A DNA stretch of 64,000 bases from Rhabdophis nuchalis (Eukaryota > Chordata > Lepidosauria > Squamata > Natricidae), in NCBI GenBank assembly GCA_039707465.1, contig CM077647.1, forward strand, positions 172,048,663-172,112,662. The letters run 5' to 3'. A program made the position numbers and the translations under genes. Position 1 is the first letter of the stretch, and each line of letters starts with the position of its first letter. This document shows positions 52,853 to 63,825 of the stretch, one piece after another. The notes below the pieces were generated by a model. It searched no databases and was not told the DNA's origin. It saw only the letters and a program-made list of their open reading frames with translations.

Positions 52853-53403
52853 TTTACTTATCCTAAATATTGGATTCTAGGACAAATTCATGTAATCACA
52901 CATTAGAACATATTATTTTTAATGGAAAATAATAATCCATTTTAATGATTTTTTCTTTTGTTTTGAGAAATTGGAAAATTCTTCTGTTCTCATTTCCCAA
53001 TGTGACTAGATCAAGGATTAAAGTAGATCCTCTCCCATTCTCTCTGTAAGTCCATCCATTTCTCTCTATTGACAAATTAATTTGTATTTAAAACATCAGG
53101 TCCAAAAATCTAGATGTCCCTGTCCTTTCATCATCAGAAGGGTACAATGGATAATTATTCCATTATACAAGCATTTGACCACAACTGAAAAAAAAAGGAA
53201 TTTTGCTTGTTAAGTGCTGTGGTCATTAAATGGATCATCCTGTGACCTTACCCAATTTTACAATTTTTTTAAAAAATGTGGATGTTAAGTGAATCACATG
53301 GTCGTTATATCACATCGCATGGTCAACAAACACATCCATTGAGTTTGCTTGTTTGAAAGCCATGTAGGAAGGTCATAAATGCTGATCAGGAGACTGCAAG
53401 CCA
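52853..53403. other. Unassigned sequence with a possible TA-MITE fragment
   Basis: GCATTTGACCACAACTG...TTGTTAAGTGCTGTGGTCAT (53168-53300) weakly resembles the element at 46306. The rest is unassigned. Confidence 0.4.
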
Positions 53404-54600
53404 CCATAAGACTTGCAGTGTTGGGGCATTCACAACTCCTGGAGGCAACTTCTGTTCCACTGATTCAGTGGCGTAGCGTGGGTTGTCAGCACCTGGGGCA
53501 AGGCAAGTAATTTGCGCCCCAAACCCGCGGATTTTAGCACTCGGGGGAGGCAGCTGTTCTTGTGGTGTCGAGCCCACGCACCTCCCGCGAGGATCCGGTG
53601 GGCAGCCGCTGCCCAAAGTGCTCGGCCATCCGGGTCCGACACTTGTTGCCTCGCCTTGGGGAGAAGCGGGCGCCCTTTGCGTGGTGCGGGCCTGGGACAC
53701 CCGACGCTCCTTTCTACGGAGGGCGACGGCCCGAAAGCCGGGGCAAGAGGGTCTTCCCGGGCCGCCGCGGGGCCCAGGTCGCCGCTCCTCTGGCTGGCTC
53801 GGAACGGAGGAGTCTTCCAGGGTCTCCGCACGGCCGTTGCTTCAAAAGACCTGCGCCTTTAAGTCTCGCCTGGCCCCCTCGGGTGGCGCTGGCGGGTGCG
53901 AGGAGCCGGCGCTGGCCTCAGCCGGGGGATGGCCCGGGAGGGTTTGGCCCCTACTGGCCGCTGTTCGCTCCCCGACTCTCGCTGGCCCAGGAGCGCCCAG
54001 GCGCCGCCGCCGCCAACTCCAGAGACCCGCGGAGGAGAGCTTCCGAGTCGGGTCTCTGGAGCGCGCCCCCCCAGATGTTGCGCCCGGTGCGGCCGGCACC
54101 CCCTGCACCCCCCACGCTACGCCTCTGCACTGATTAATTGTTCTAACTGTCAGGAAATTCACCTCAGTTCTAAGTTGCTTCCCTCCTTGATTAGTTTCCA
54201 CTCATTACTTCTTGTTCTGCCCTCAGGTGCTTTGAAGAATAGTTTGACTCCCTCTTCTTTGTGGCAACCCCTGAGATACTGGAACGTTGCTCTCATTTCT
54301 CCCTTAGTCCTTCTTTTCATTAAACTAGACATACCCAGTTCCTGCAACCGTTCTTCATATGTTTTAGTCTCCAGTCCCCTAATCCTCTTTGTTGCTCTTC
54401 TCTGCACTCTTTCTAGAGTCTCCACATCTTTTCTACATCATGGCAACCAAAACTGAATGCAGTATTCCAGGTGTGGCCTTACCAAGGCCTTATAAAGTGG
54501 TATTAACACTTCACGTGATCTTGTTCTATCCTTCTGTTTATGCAGCCTAGAACTGTGTTGGCTTTTTTGGCAGCTGCTGCACACGGCTGGCTCATATCTA
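53404..54600 (-). mobile_element. CR1 LINE interrupted by a GC-rich hAT element
   Basis: CR1 sequence at 53404-53465 (TTGGGGCATTCACAACTCCT GGAGG) continues at 54128 (TAATTGTTCTAACTGTCAGG). The minus frame (54425 to 54159) keeps [20 protein letters not shown]. Confidence 0.88.
53466..54127. mobile_element. hAT-type element with GC-rich, CpG-rich cargo
   Basis: Ends CAGTGGCGTAGCGTGGG and CCCACGCTACGCCTCTG are inverted. CACTGATT flanks perfectly (53458-53465 and 54128-54135). The 662-bp interior is strikingly GC- and CpG-rich compared with everything around it. Several long frames cross it on both strands, which is expected of GC-rich DNA. No transposase motif was seen. Confidence 0.85.
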
Positions 54601-54639
54601 AATACGGTAGAGTGATAACCATAACTTTAAGAACAAGTT

Positions 54640-54888
54640 ACACTTAGGGTTAGTCACTTTCTCAGCACAATTATAATTTTGAGCCATCCTATAACCAGGT
54701 AGACCTTGATTTATGACCATTATTTTAATTTACAGGCATAAGTCAAGAATTACCTGGGGTTATTAAAACCCCTTTTAACTGCAAAGCCCTACAAAAGTAG
54801 CTTTACATAGTGTAAGAATAAAGACAAAGTGATGGCATGCAATCTGAATAAATAAAGACCGTACTTTAACTGTCATAAGTACATGCCA
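54640..54888. mobile_element. Decayed TA-MITE fragments, tentative
   Basis: ACCAGGTAGACCTTGATTTA TGACC...TAAGTCAAGAATTACCTGG resembles both ends of the element at 46306 with the middle missing. Confidence 0.5.
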
Positions 54889-56401
54889 GTTGCTAAGCAT
54901 TCTAGCGAAAGTTGTGGAGAGTGCGGTGGCACGACAATTCCCCCAGCACCTGGAGGAAACTTTCTATCTAGACCTGTGCCAGTCCGGCTTCTGGCCTGGG
55001 CACAGCACGGAGAGAGCATTGGTCGCGTTGGTGGATGATCTCTGGAGGACTCGGGATAGAGGTCATTCCTCTATCCTGGTCCAATTAGATCTCTCGGCGG
55101 CTTTCGATACCATGGTATCCTATTGCACCAGCTGGGGGGGCTGGGGTTGAGAGGCACCGTTTTATGATGGTTCTGCTCCTTCCTCTCCGACCGGTTCTGT
55201 TGGCAGAAGGACAGAGGTCGACGTCGAGGCCCCTCGCATGTGGGGTGCCTCAGGGGTCGGTCCTCTCGCCCCTCCTGTTTAACATCTACATGAAGCCACT
55301 GGGTGAGGTCATCTGTGGTTTTGGGGTAGAGTTCCATCAGTACGCTGATGATACTCAGCTGTACATCTCTACCCCTAACCACCCCAACGATGCCGTCAAA
55401 GTGATGTCCCAGTGTCTGGAGGCCGTGCGAGTCTGGATGGGGAGGAACAAACTCTGACTCAACCCGTCCAAGACCAAGTGGCTGTGGTTTCTGGCATCAC
55501 GATATAGTCAGCTGGTTCCATCTTTGACTATCGGGGGCGAGTCATTGGCTCCCGCAGATAGGGCTCGCAATCTGGGCGTCCTCCTGGATTCCTGGCTGTC
55601 ATTGGATGACCATGTGACAGCCGTGTCCAGGGGGGCCTTATATCAGGTGCACCTGATACTCCAGCTGCGCACCTATCTAGATCATGATGCCTTACACAGG
55701 GTCACTCAAGCACTTGTCACCTCCCACCTGGACTACTGCAATGCTCTCTACATGGGGCTCCCCTTGAGGTGCACCCGGAGGCTCCAGCGAGTCCAGAATG
55801 CAGCCACGCAGGGGATCCTGGGAGTGTCTCGATACTCCCATGTAACACCTCTCCGGCGTGAGCTGCACTGGCTGCCTGTGGCCTTCCGGGTGCGCTTCAA
55901 GGTGCTAGTAACCATCTTTAAAGCGCTCCATGGCACGGGACCTGGCTACTTGCAGGACCACCTCTTACCACATACCTCCCTTAGACCTGTCCGCTCCCAC
56001 AGGGTGGGCCTCCTCAAGGTGCCATCCACCAGACAATGCCGACAGGTGGCCCCCAGGGGTGAGAGCCTTCTCTGTGGTGGGGCCTGCCCTCTGGAATGAC
56101 CTACCTCCCGACCTTCGTACCATCATGGACCTACGCCTCTTCCGCCGGGCATTAAAGACACATCTATTTCATGAGGCCGGCCTGGCTTAGTTTTTAATGG
56201 GTATAGTTTTAATTGGTTTTAACCCTTTCTTAAATTTTTAGCACAGACCTTAATTTAATTCATTTTTAACTGTTTGTACTGTATTGTATTATATTTTTAT
56301 ATTTCTGTACACCGCCCTGAGTCCCTTCGGGGAGATAGGGCATTATATAAATTTGACAAATAAATAAATAAATTTGACAAATGAATTTGACAAATAAATA
56401 A
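54889..56401 (+). mobile_element. L2-like LINE, 5'-truncated, about 1.5 kb
   Basis: Frames encode LAKVVESAVARQF, SAAFDT (motif A), [13 protein letters not shown] (motif B), [10 protein letters not shown] and the C-terminal region, with several frameshifts. The 3' end has ACACCGCCCTGAGTCCCTTC, TATATAAATTTGAC and (AATA)n. Confidence 0.9.
55164..56190 (+). pseudogene. L2-like reverse transcriptase, broken
   Basis: Frames at 55164-55457, 55524-56099 and 55930-56190 cover motif B, the YADD active site (near 55340) and the C-terminal region. An early stop after GRNKL (55457) and a frameshift near 56050 inactivate it. Confidence 0.8.
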
Positions 56402-56454
56402 GCATTCAAATTTGGTCACCTTATTATAAAATATGGACTATATTTGGTCACTAT

Positions 56455-56745
56455 TTTATAAAGAAGACTCCGGAAAGAGTATAGAGAAGCGCAACTAAGA
56501 TGGTTAGAGGCCAGGAGATAAAACCATGTGAAGACTGGTTGCAGGATTTGGGTATGGTTAGAGGGGTGTCACCCGTGCATGCACAGGCAGGCAGGGTGCA
56601 TGAGGAGGTATTGTGCATTATGGGTGTGGGCACGCGAGGACAAAAAGGTTAGCCATCACTGGTATAGGGCTTCCTGCCTGAGCAGAGGGTTGGACTAGAA
56701 GACCTCCAAGGTCCCTTCCAACTCTGTCATTTTGTTATTCTGTTA
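56455..56745 (+). mobile_element. CR1 LINE fragments with an inserted MITE-like piece
   Basis: CCGGAAAGAGTATAGAGAAG and GAGGGTTGGACTAGAAGACC are CR1. Between them lies GTGTCACCCGTGCATGCACA...GGTTAGCCATCACTGG, probably a hAT fragment. Confidence 0.7.
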
Positions 56746-56818
56746 TTATATCACAAGAGAGTATCTTACAGAAAATATACATCTTGTTATATAAAAGAGA
56801 GGGCTGAGAGAAAGCTGA

Positions 56819-58275
56819 AATTTATTTTATTTTATTTATTTTATTTTATTAAATTTATACCCCGCCCTTAATAATAATAATAATAAATAATAAATCTTGG
56901 ATTTATTGACCGCTCCATCTCCCTGGGGGGACTCGGAGCGGTGTACAGGGCAAATAAAACCATAAAAAACAACATACATACAATAAAAACGAATTAAATA
57001 CATCCCTGCACTAAAATCCCAGTTAAAACTACTAAAATTCCTAACTAAAATTAACAGTCCTATAGACGGGAGACTACCCTAGGCCGGCCAAGCAGAACAG
57101 ATGTGTTTTTAGTTTAAGACGGAAGGAGCGGAGGTCCGTGGTTGTTCTAATGTCGGGGGGAAGGTCGTTCCAGAGGGCTGGGCCCGCCACAGAGAGAGCC
57201 CTTCCCCTGGGCGTCGCCCGCTGACAAAGTCTAGTGGACGGCACCCGGAGAAGCCCCTCTCTGTGGGAGCGAATCGGCCGTGAGGATGTATGAGGCAGGA
57301 TCCGGTCCTGCAAATAGCTAGGTCCCGAGCCATGGAGCGCTTTAAAGATGGTAATTAAAACCTTGAAGCGCACTCGGAAGACGACAGGCAGCCAGTGCAG
57401 CTCGCGCAAGAGCGGTGTTACATGGGTAAACCTCGAGGTTCCCATAATTGCTCGCGCGGCTGCATTCTGGACTAGCTGAAGTCTCCGAGTGCTCCTCAAG
57501 GGGAGCCCCCATGTAGAGAGAGTTACAATAGTCCAGTCGGGACGTCACGAGAGCATGAGTGACTGTGCGCAGGGCGTCCCGATCCAATAGGGGGCGCAAC
57601 TGGCGAACCAGGCGAACCTGGTAAAACGCCCTCCTGGCCACGGCTGTCACTTGATCTTCCATGGACAGCCGGGCATCCAGGAGGACACCCAAGTTGCGCA
57701 CCCCATCCACTGGGGCAAGATGTTCGCCCCCAATGGCCAGCGATGGAGTCAGCTGGTTGAATCGCAATGACCTTCTCCTTGCAATGACCCAGGGGGCGCA
57801 CAGGCAATATTAAAAACCATACAAAATACAAAAATATATCATTAAAAAACTATTAAATTATATCCTGTGCTAAAACCCATTATAAAACCCTAAGAATTTA
57901 AAATTATTCACATTTAAAAGTCAGAAAACGGGGGTTATGCTAGGCCGGCTTGTTGGAATAAATAAGTCTTGAGACGTTAGCGGAAGAGGCGGAGGTCCGA
58001 GGTGGTGCGTAGTTCGGGGGGTAGGTTGTTCCAGAGGGCTGGGCCCGCCACAGAGAAGGCCCTTCCCCTAGGCATCGCCAACCGGCATTGCCTGGTCGAC
58101 GGTACCCGGAGAAAGCCCTCTCTGTGGGAGCGGATCGGTCGAAGGGATGTATGGGGCAGGAGGCGGTCTCGTATGTAGCTAGGCCCCGAGCCATGGAGCA
58201 ATTTAAAGATGGTCGTCAGCAACTTGAAGCGCACCCGAAAGGCCACAGGTAGCCAGTGCAGCTCGCGCTGTGTCT
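56819..58275 (-). mobile_element. L2-like LINE with a second L2 inserted in its 3' hairpin
   Basis: The outer copy is 56819-56868 ((TTTTA)n then ATACCCCGCCCTT) plus about 57766-58275 (CTCCTTGCAATGACCCAGGG onward). The two pieces join to give the normal L2 3' end. Outer coding remnant: LHWLPVAFRVRFKLL and [19 protein letters not shown]. Confidence 0.85.
56869..57765 (-). mobile_element. Inner L2-like LINE, with (AAT)n tail
   Basis: (AATAAT)n and GACCGCTCCATCTCCCTGGG mark its 3' end. The minus frames (57767 to 57342, then 57499 to 57074) cover LAIGGEHLAPVDGVRNLGVL through FCLAGLG with one frameshift near 57500. Confidence 0.88.
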
Positions 58276-59189
58276 TAAGACTATGTCTTATGAAAGACAT
58301 AAGCTAATCCATTTTTCTCCTTCTCCTTTACTTATTTTCCTCCTTATCAATTTTTCTCCTTCCCATTTACTTAGTTATTTTATTCTGTTTAAACATGTCT
58401 AAAGTATCTTCAAAATAGAGCTTCACCGGGAATATTGTTCACCATGAAATTTGAGATATGTATTTTGATGCAACCCCTTCTCAACTCACACCTGGGTCTA
58501 GCAATTTTTCTTGAATAGCAGTCTTGCAGTGTTCTCTAATAAAAAGCCCTTCTGTGCATTATTTTAATTCATCCATGTATTATTTTGCAGATTGTCTCTA
58601 ATGTATTTTTAAAAAATAACTATGTTCCCTACAAAATTTGGAGAAGTGCACATTTCTGTAACGTAACACTCCATAGCATTTGTTATTCTGTATTCTGTAA
58701 ATTTTGATCATGCGATCATGAGGATGCTGCAACGGTTATACATGTGAGGACCAGCCATAAGTCAGGGGGTTTTTTTCCACTGCTGTTGTACCTTGGAATG
58801 ATCATTAAGCCAATAGTTGTAAGCTAAGCTGTGAGGGTTGATAAAACTAAGTGGAATTGATTAGAAAGCAACATAACCAGTGAAACACTGGGATTTAAAA
58901 AGATCCAGATGTTGTTTTCAGGTTCACTTGAAATGTTGAGTTTCGCTACAAGTGCAGAGGTTCGAAAGTGAGAATTTGGACCAAGGATCAATTCCTGAAA
59001 CTTTTCACCCACAGTCAGGTGTGGCTCTACAGGAACCATAAAGTTTTAAGTTTAGTCCAGTGGCTAAAGTGAATTATTTCATTTCTTTAATTCTATCATG
59101 CCATCATACTACTTTTGGGAAAATCTAAAGGATTTCTACAGCTACGTGTGTATTATTGTGTGTATTATATTATGCATATTATATTATAT
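58276..59189. other. Unassigned sequence, about 0.9 kb
   Basis: Starts with a small inverted repeat (GTCTTATGAAAGAC). A TA-MITE relic may lie at 58700-58770 (TGATCATGCGATCATGAGGA). No gene recognised. Confidence 0.4.
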
Positions 59190-59523
59190 GCACATCTGTG
59201 CTAGTCATTCCCGACTCTAGGGGACGGTGCTCGTCTCCGTTTCAAAGTCAAAGAACCAGCACTGTCGGAAGACATCTCTGTGGTCATGTGGCCAGCATGA
59301 CTAAATGCCAAAGGTACAGGGAATGCTGTTACCTTCCCACCAAAGGTGGTTCCTGTTTTTCTACTTGCATTTTTACATGCTTTCGAATTGCTAAATTGGC
59401 AGAAGCAGGGATAAGTAACAGGAGCTCACTCTGTTATGCAACACTAGGGATTCGAACTGCCAAACTGCTGACATTTCTGATCGACAATCTCAGTGTCTTA
59501 GCCACTGAGCCACCACGTCCCTA
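59190..59523 (-). mobile_element. tRNA-derived SINE
   Basis: CACATCTGTGCTAGTCATTC CCGACTCTAGGGG at the left and the box B complement GGGATTCGAACTGC plus TTAGCCACTGAGCCACCACG at the right place the tRNA head on the minus strand. Confidence 0.88.
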
Positions 59524-59885
59524 TTAATCATTCTCTTATGTTTCCATATTTCTAAATTCTGTTTTTGCTAGTTAGCCATTGATAAAATGAGTCCCATGTT
59601 AAAAAGCATTCAGTTTCTTCCTTTTCCTTAATGTTAAGTGTCAATCTATCCATTTCTGCACATTATCATATTGTTTTTATTTACGTTTTCCTCTATAGCG
59701 ATTTCTTTGCTTTTACATTGCTGTGCAAATACAAAATTCACCACTTCCCAAAAGTGACTCAAAGTAACAAATGACGAAGATGGTCAATTACGAAGGAAGA
59801 AAATATCTCATTTCTTGCTGGAATTTATTAGAACAATTTACTTAGAGAAAAGAATTAAAGCTTATATATATCTTATTTTTTGGAG
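59524..59885. other. Unassigned AT-rich sequence
   Basis: Nothing recognised. Confidence 0.4.
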
Positions 59886-60012
59886 TATAGGTTGGCAGAA
59901 GCTGGGACAAGTAACAATAGCTCACTTCATAATGCGGTGCTAGGGAATTGAACCACTGAACTGCCGACTTTCCTAATTGACAAGTTCAGCATCTTAGTCA
60001 CTGAGCCATCCA
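59886..60012 (-). mobile_element. tRNA-derived SINE, head part only
   Basis: AGGTTGGCAGAAGCTGGGAC AAGTAAC...AGTCACTGAGCCATC matches the tRNA half of the SINE. The box B sequence is mutated (GGAATTGAACC). Confidence 0.8.
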
Positions 60013-60079
60013 TATTGAGGCTAACTCTAACACTGAGCCTAACCCTAACACTTTATTATATCATATATTATATTAATAA

Positions 60080-60431
60080 CTAGCCATTCCCAGCCACACG
60101 TTGCTGTGGTCCAGTCTGGTTAAATGGCCAACCAATCTGTGTGTAGATCTACACCTGCACACACAAACATGTACACACAACCACCGTATAACCCCCAACC
60201 TACCTACCTACCTACTGTATTTCTCCCTCTCTCTCTCTATCCCTATAGCTGCCTACCTACCAACTGTTTTCCCATGTATATAGCATGGAATTATTATTGC
60301 AACATTTCGGCAAGATCTCATTTGCCATCCTCAAGCTTCATCCTCATTTGCCATCCTCAAGCAATCACTGCAGTACTTTTGGAGATTACCTGTTTTGAAC
60401 AAACTCATAGTTACATTTTTAATTATATAGA
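60080..60431 (-). mobile_element. Non-autonomous Helitron, shortest copy (copy 4)
   Basis: On the minus strand it starts TCTATATAATTAAAAATGTA (60431 down) and ends with the hairpin GACCACAGCAACGTGTGGC and CTAG (60083-60080). The interior (CTAC)n is very short. Confidence 0.85.
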
Positions 60432-60751
60432 TATAATAATAGAAAAGGGTTTGCTCTATCTATTTTTGGGTTTTCTGTTTTCGCTAGTGTTGAGGTTTAG
60501 TTTCTCACATTTGGGGACAGTATCATTATTATTATTATTTTTAAATAACCTTTCTAAATTATCTTTTTTTAAAAGATACATTTTTGGTTGCAGATTCACA
60601 GATGAGCCATTTTTGTTTTCAAAAATCTCTTTAGGAATTATTGTTATGCATTTGTGAATTTTAGACCGATGCTTCCTTTAAGGCAGGGGTCCCCAACCTT
60701 GGCAACTTTAAGTCTGAAGGACTTCAGCTCCCAGACTTCTCCAGCCAGCGG
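60432..60751. other. AT-rich sequence with a hAT end fragment
   Basis: GGCAGGGGTCCCCAACCTTG GCAACTTTAAG at 60682-60712 is one arm of a hAT MITE. The rest is unassigned. Confidence 0.5.
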
Positions 60752-60970
60752 ATACTGTGGTCCTTGACGTATGACCACAATTGAGCCCCAAAGTTCTGTT
60801 TTTATGTAAGAACCTTGTAAAATGAATTTTGCCCCATTTTAAGGCCTTTCTCTCCGCAGTTGTTAAGTGAATCATTGCAGTTGTTAAGTTAGTGACAGGG
60901 TTGTTAAGTGAATCTGGATTCCCCTTATTGACTTTACTTGTCAGAATGTCGCCAAAGGGAGTTGGACTAC
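60752..60970 (+). mobile_element. TA-MITE left part, cut by an L2
   Basis: ACTGTGGTCCTTGACGTATG ACCACAATTGAGCCCC through TTGTCAGAATGTCGCC follows the element at 46306. The L2 (TTATTTATTTATT) begins at about 60971. Confidence 0.75.
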
Positions 60971-61192
60971 TTATTATTTATTTATTTATTATATTTATAC
61001 CCCGCCCTTCTCCAAGCGGACCCAGGGCGGCGCACAGGGATGTTAAAATACATACAAAACATAATAAAATTTTAAAAAACATATTCTAATAAAATCCTGT
61101 GGTAAAACCGAATTAAAAATCCCAAATTTAAAACTATCTAGGAGTCAGTAATGGAGGTTACGCTAGGCCGGCTAGATGGAACAGATGTGTCT

Positions 61193-62659
61193 TCATACAC
61201 TTGCGGAAGAGTCGGAGGTCGGAGATGGTGCGGAGTTCAGGGGGTAAGTCGTTCCAAAGGGCTGGTCCCACCACAGAGAAGGCCCTTCCCATGGGTGTCG
61301 CCAGTCGGCATTGTCCAGCCGACGGCACCCTGAGGAGGCCCTCTCTGTGGGAGCGTATCGGTCTGAGGGATGTATAGGGCAGGAGGCGGTCTCACATGTA
61401 ACTAGGCCCCGAGCCGTGGAGCGCTTTAAAGATGGTGATAAAACCTTGAAGCGCACCCGAAAGACGACAGGAAGCCAGTGCAGCTCGCGCAGGATAGGTG
61501 TTATGTGGGAGTGTCTAGGCGCTCCCGTAATCACCCACGCGGCTGCATTCTGGACTAGCTGCAGCTTTCGGGTGCATCTCAAGGGAAGCCCCATGTAGAG
61601 AGCATTACAGTAGTCAAGTCGAGAGGTGACGAGTGCTTGAGTGACTGTGCGTAAGGCACCCTGGTCCAGTAAGGGGCGCAATTGGCGCATCAGGAAAACC
61701 TGATGAAACGCCCCCCTGGCCACGGCTGCCACATGATCTTCCATAGACAGCCGGGAATCCAGGAGGACACCCAAATTGCGCGCCCTCTCCACGGGGGCCG
61801 GTGTTTCGCCCCCAATGGCCAGAGTTGGAATAATCTGGCTGAACCGGGGCGCCGGAAGCCACAGCCACTCAGTCTTGGACGGGTTGAGCTTGAGTTTGTT
61901 ACTACCCATCCAGATCCGTACGGCCTCCAAACACCGGGACATAACCTCGACGGCATCGTTGGGGTGGTCTGGGGTGGATATGTACAACTGAGTATCATCA
62001 GCGTACAGATGATATCCCACCCCAAAACCACGGATGATCTCACCCAGCGGCTTCATATATGTGTTGAACAGTAGGGGCGAGAGGACCGACCCCTGAGGAA
62101 CCCCACATATGAGGGGCCTCGAGGCCGACCTCTGCCCCCCTGCCAACACATATTGCGACCGACCAGAGAGGTAGGACAAGAACCATCGCAAAACGGTGCC
62201 TCCCAACCCCAACCCCCCCAGTCGGCACAATAGGATACCATGGTCGATGGTATCAAAAGCCGCTGAGAGGTCTAATAGGACTAGGATAGAGGAATATCCT
62301 CTATCCTGCGCCCTCCAGAGATCATCAACCAATGCGACCAATGCCGTCTCGGTGCTGTGCCCGGGTCGGAAGCCGGACTGGCGCGGGTCTAGATAATCAA
62401 CTTCCTCCAAGTGTCGCAGAAACTGTTGAGCCACCACACTCTCAACAACCTTCACTAAAAAGTGGAGGTTGGAGATGGGACGATAGTTCTCTAATAATGC
62501 TGGATCCAGGGATGGCTTCTTGAGGAGGGGCCTCACTACCGCCTCTTTCAAGACGGTAGGCAAGGACCCCTCACTCAAAGATGCGTTGACAATGCCCTGG
62601 AGCCAGCCTCGTGTCGTCTCCCAGGATGCCAGTACAAGCCAGGAGGGACACGGGTCCAA
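61193..62659 (-). pseudogene. L2-like ORF2 protein: reverse transcriptase and C-terminal region
   Basis: This is the longest LINE frame in the window, 488 codons. LINE ORF2 proteins nick target DNA and reverse-transcribe their own RNA. The RT finger region (ENYRPISNL, about residue 57-65) is followed by motif A (LDLSAAFDTIDHG, with Asp130 and Asp136), motif B (GVPQGS, 186-191) and the active site YADD (219-222). C-terminal motifs are [19 protein letters not shown] and [16 protein letters not shown]. One base is missing just after RFKVL, so the last part is read in a wrong frame. The endonuclease half lies beyond the inner L2 and off the window. The frame opens at a Leu codon that is internal in the ancestral protein. 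Confidence 0.88.
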
Positions 62660-62660
62660 T

Positions 62661-63825
62661 AGTTTAGTTTAGTTTAGTTTATTTACATTTATATCCCGCC
62701 CTTCTCCGCGAAGGACCCAGGGCGGCACACAGGAAATTTAAAAAACATACAGAGTACAAAAATAAATACACAATTTAAAATATAAATTAAACCGTCTTAT
62801 CCTATGCTAAAAACCCAATTTTAAAATACCCAATAAAACTATCTAAAAGTCCCCATGGGAGGTTAGGCTAGGCCGGCTTGTTGGAATAGGTATGTCTTTA
62901 GACATTGGCGGAAGAGGCGGAGGTCGGTGATGGTGCGTAATTCGGGGGGTAGGTCGTTCCAAAGGGCTGGCCCCGCCACAGAGAAGGCTCTTCCCCTGGG
63001 TGTCGCCAGTTGGCATTGCCCGGCCGACGGCACCCTGAGAAGGCCCTCTCTGTGGGAGCGTAGCGGTCTAAGGGATGTATGGGGCAAGAGGCGGTCTCGC
63101 AGATAATTAGGCCCCGAGCCATGGAGCGCTTTAAAGATGGTCGTCAAGACCTTGAAGCGCACCCGAAAGACCACAGGAAGCCAATGCAGCTCGCGCAGGA
63201 TCGGTGTTATGTGGGAGCATATAGTGGCTCCAATAATCACCCGCGCGACTGCGTTTTGGACTAACTGTAGCTTTCGGGTGCACCTCAAGGGAAGTCCCAT
63301 GTAGAGAGCATTACAGTAGTCGAGTCTGGACGTCACGAGAACTGTGCGAAGGGCAGCCCGGTCCAGTAAGGGGCGCAATTGGCGCATCAGGCGTACCTGA
63401 TGAAACGCCCCCCTGGCCACGGCTGCCACATGGTCTTCCATGGACAGCCGGGGATCCAGGAGGACACCCAAATTGCGCGCCCTCTCCACGGGGGCCAGTG
63501 TTTTGCCCCCTATGGCCAGAGTTGGAATAATCTGGCTGAACCGGGGTGCCGGAGACCACAGCCACTCAGTCTTGGCAGGGTTGAGCTTGAGTTTGTTACC
63601 ACCCATCCAGATCCGTAAGGCCTCCAAACACCAGGACAGCACTTCGACGGCATCGTTGGGGTGGTCTGGGGTGGATATGTACAGCTGAGTATCATCAGCG
63701 TACAGATGGTACTCCACCCCAAAACCACGGATGATCTCACCCAGCGGCTTCATATATGTGTTGAAAAGGAGGGGCGAGAGGACCGACCCCTGAGGAACCC
63801 CACATACGAGGGGCCCCACATACAT
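62661..63825 (-). mobile_element. Inner L2-like LINE with (TTTAG)n tail
   Basis: The 3' end at the left has AGTTTAGTTTAGTTTAGTTT and ATATCCCGCCCTTCTCCGCG. It is 5'-truncated at the motif B region (CGAGGGGCCCC). It lies between the Met and Leu codons of the outer L2. Confidence 0.88.
62863..63825 (-). pseudogene. L2-like ORF2 C-terminal half, open to its stop
   Basis: 320 codons run unbroken from [13 protein letters not shown] (motif B) through [10 protein letters not shown] (about residues 42-51) to [12 protein letters not shown] and the natural stop. Only a short gap (TVLVTSRLD instead of TVTQALVTSRLD) is seen. RT motif A and everything N-terminal are absent because of 5' truncation, so it is not functional. 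Confidence 0.85.

Noticed and set aside
53483..54137. Overlapping frames of about 190-216 codons in the GC-rich hAT element
   Set aside because: Long frames on both strands are expected in GC-rich DNA. No domain, start context or conservation is visible.
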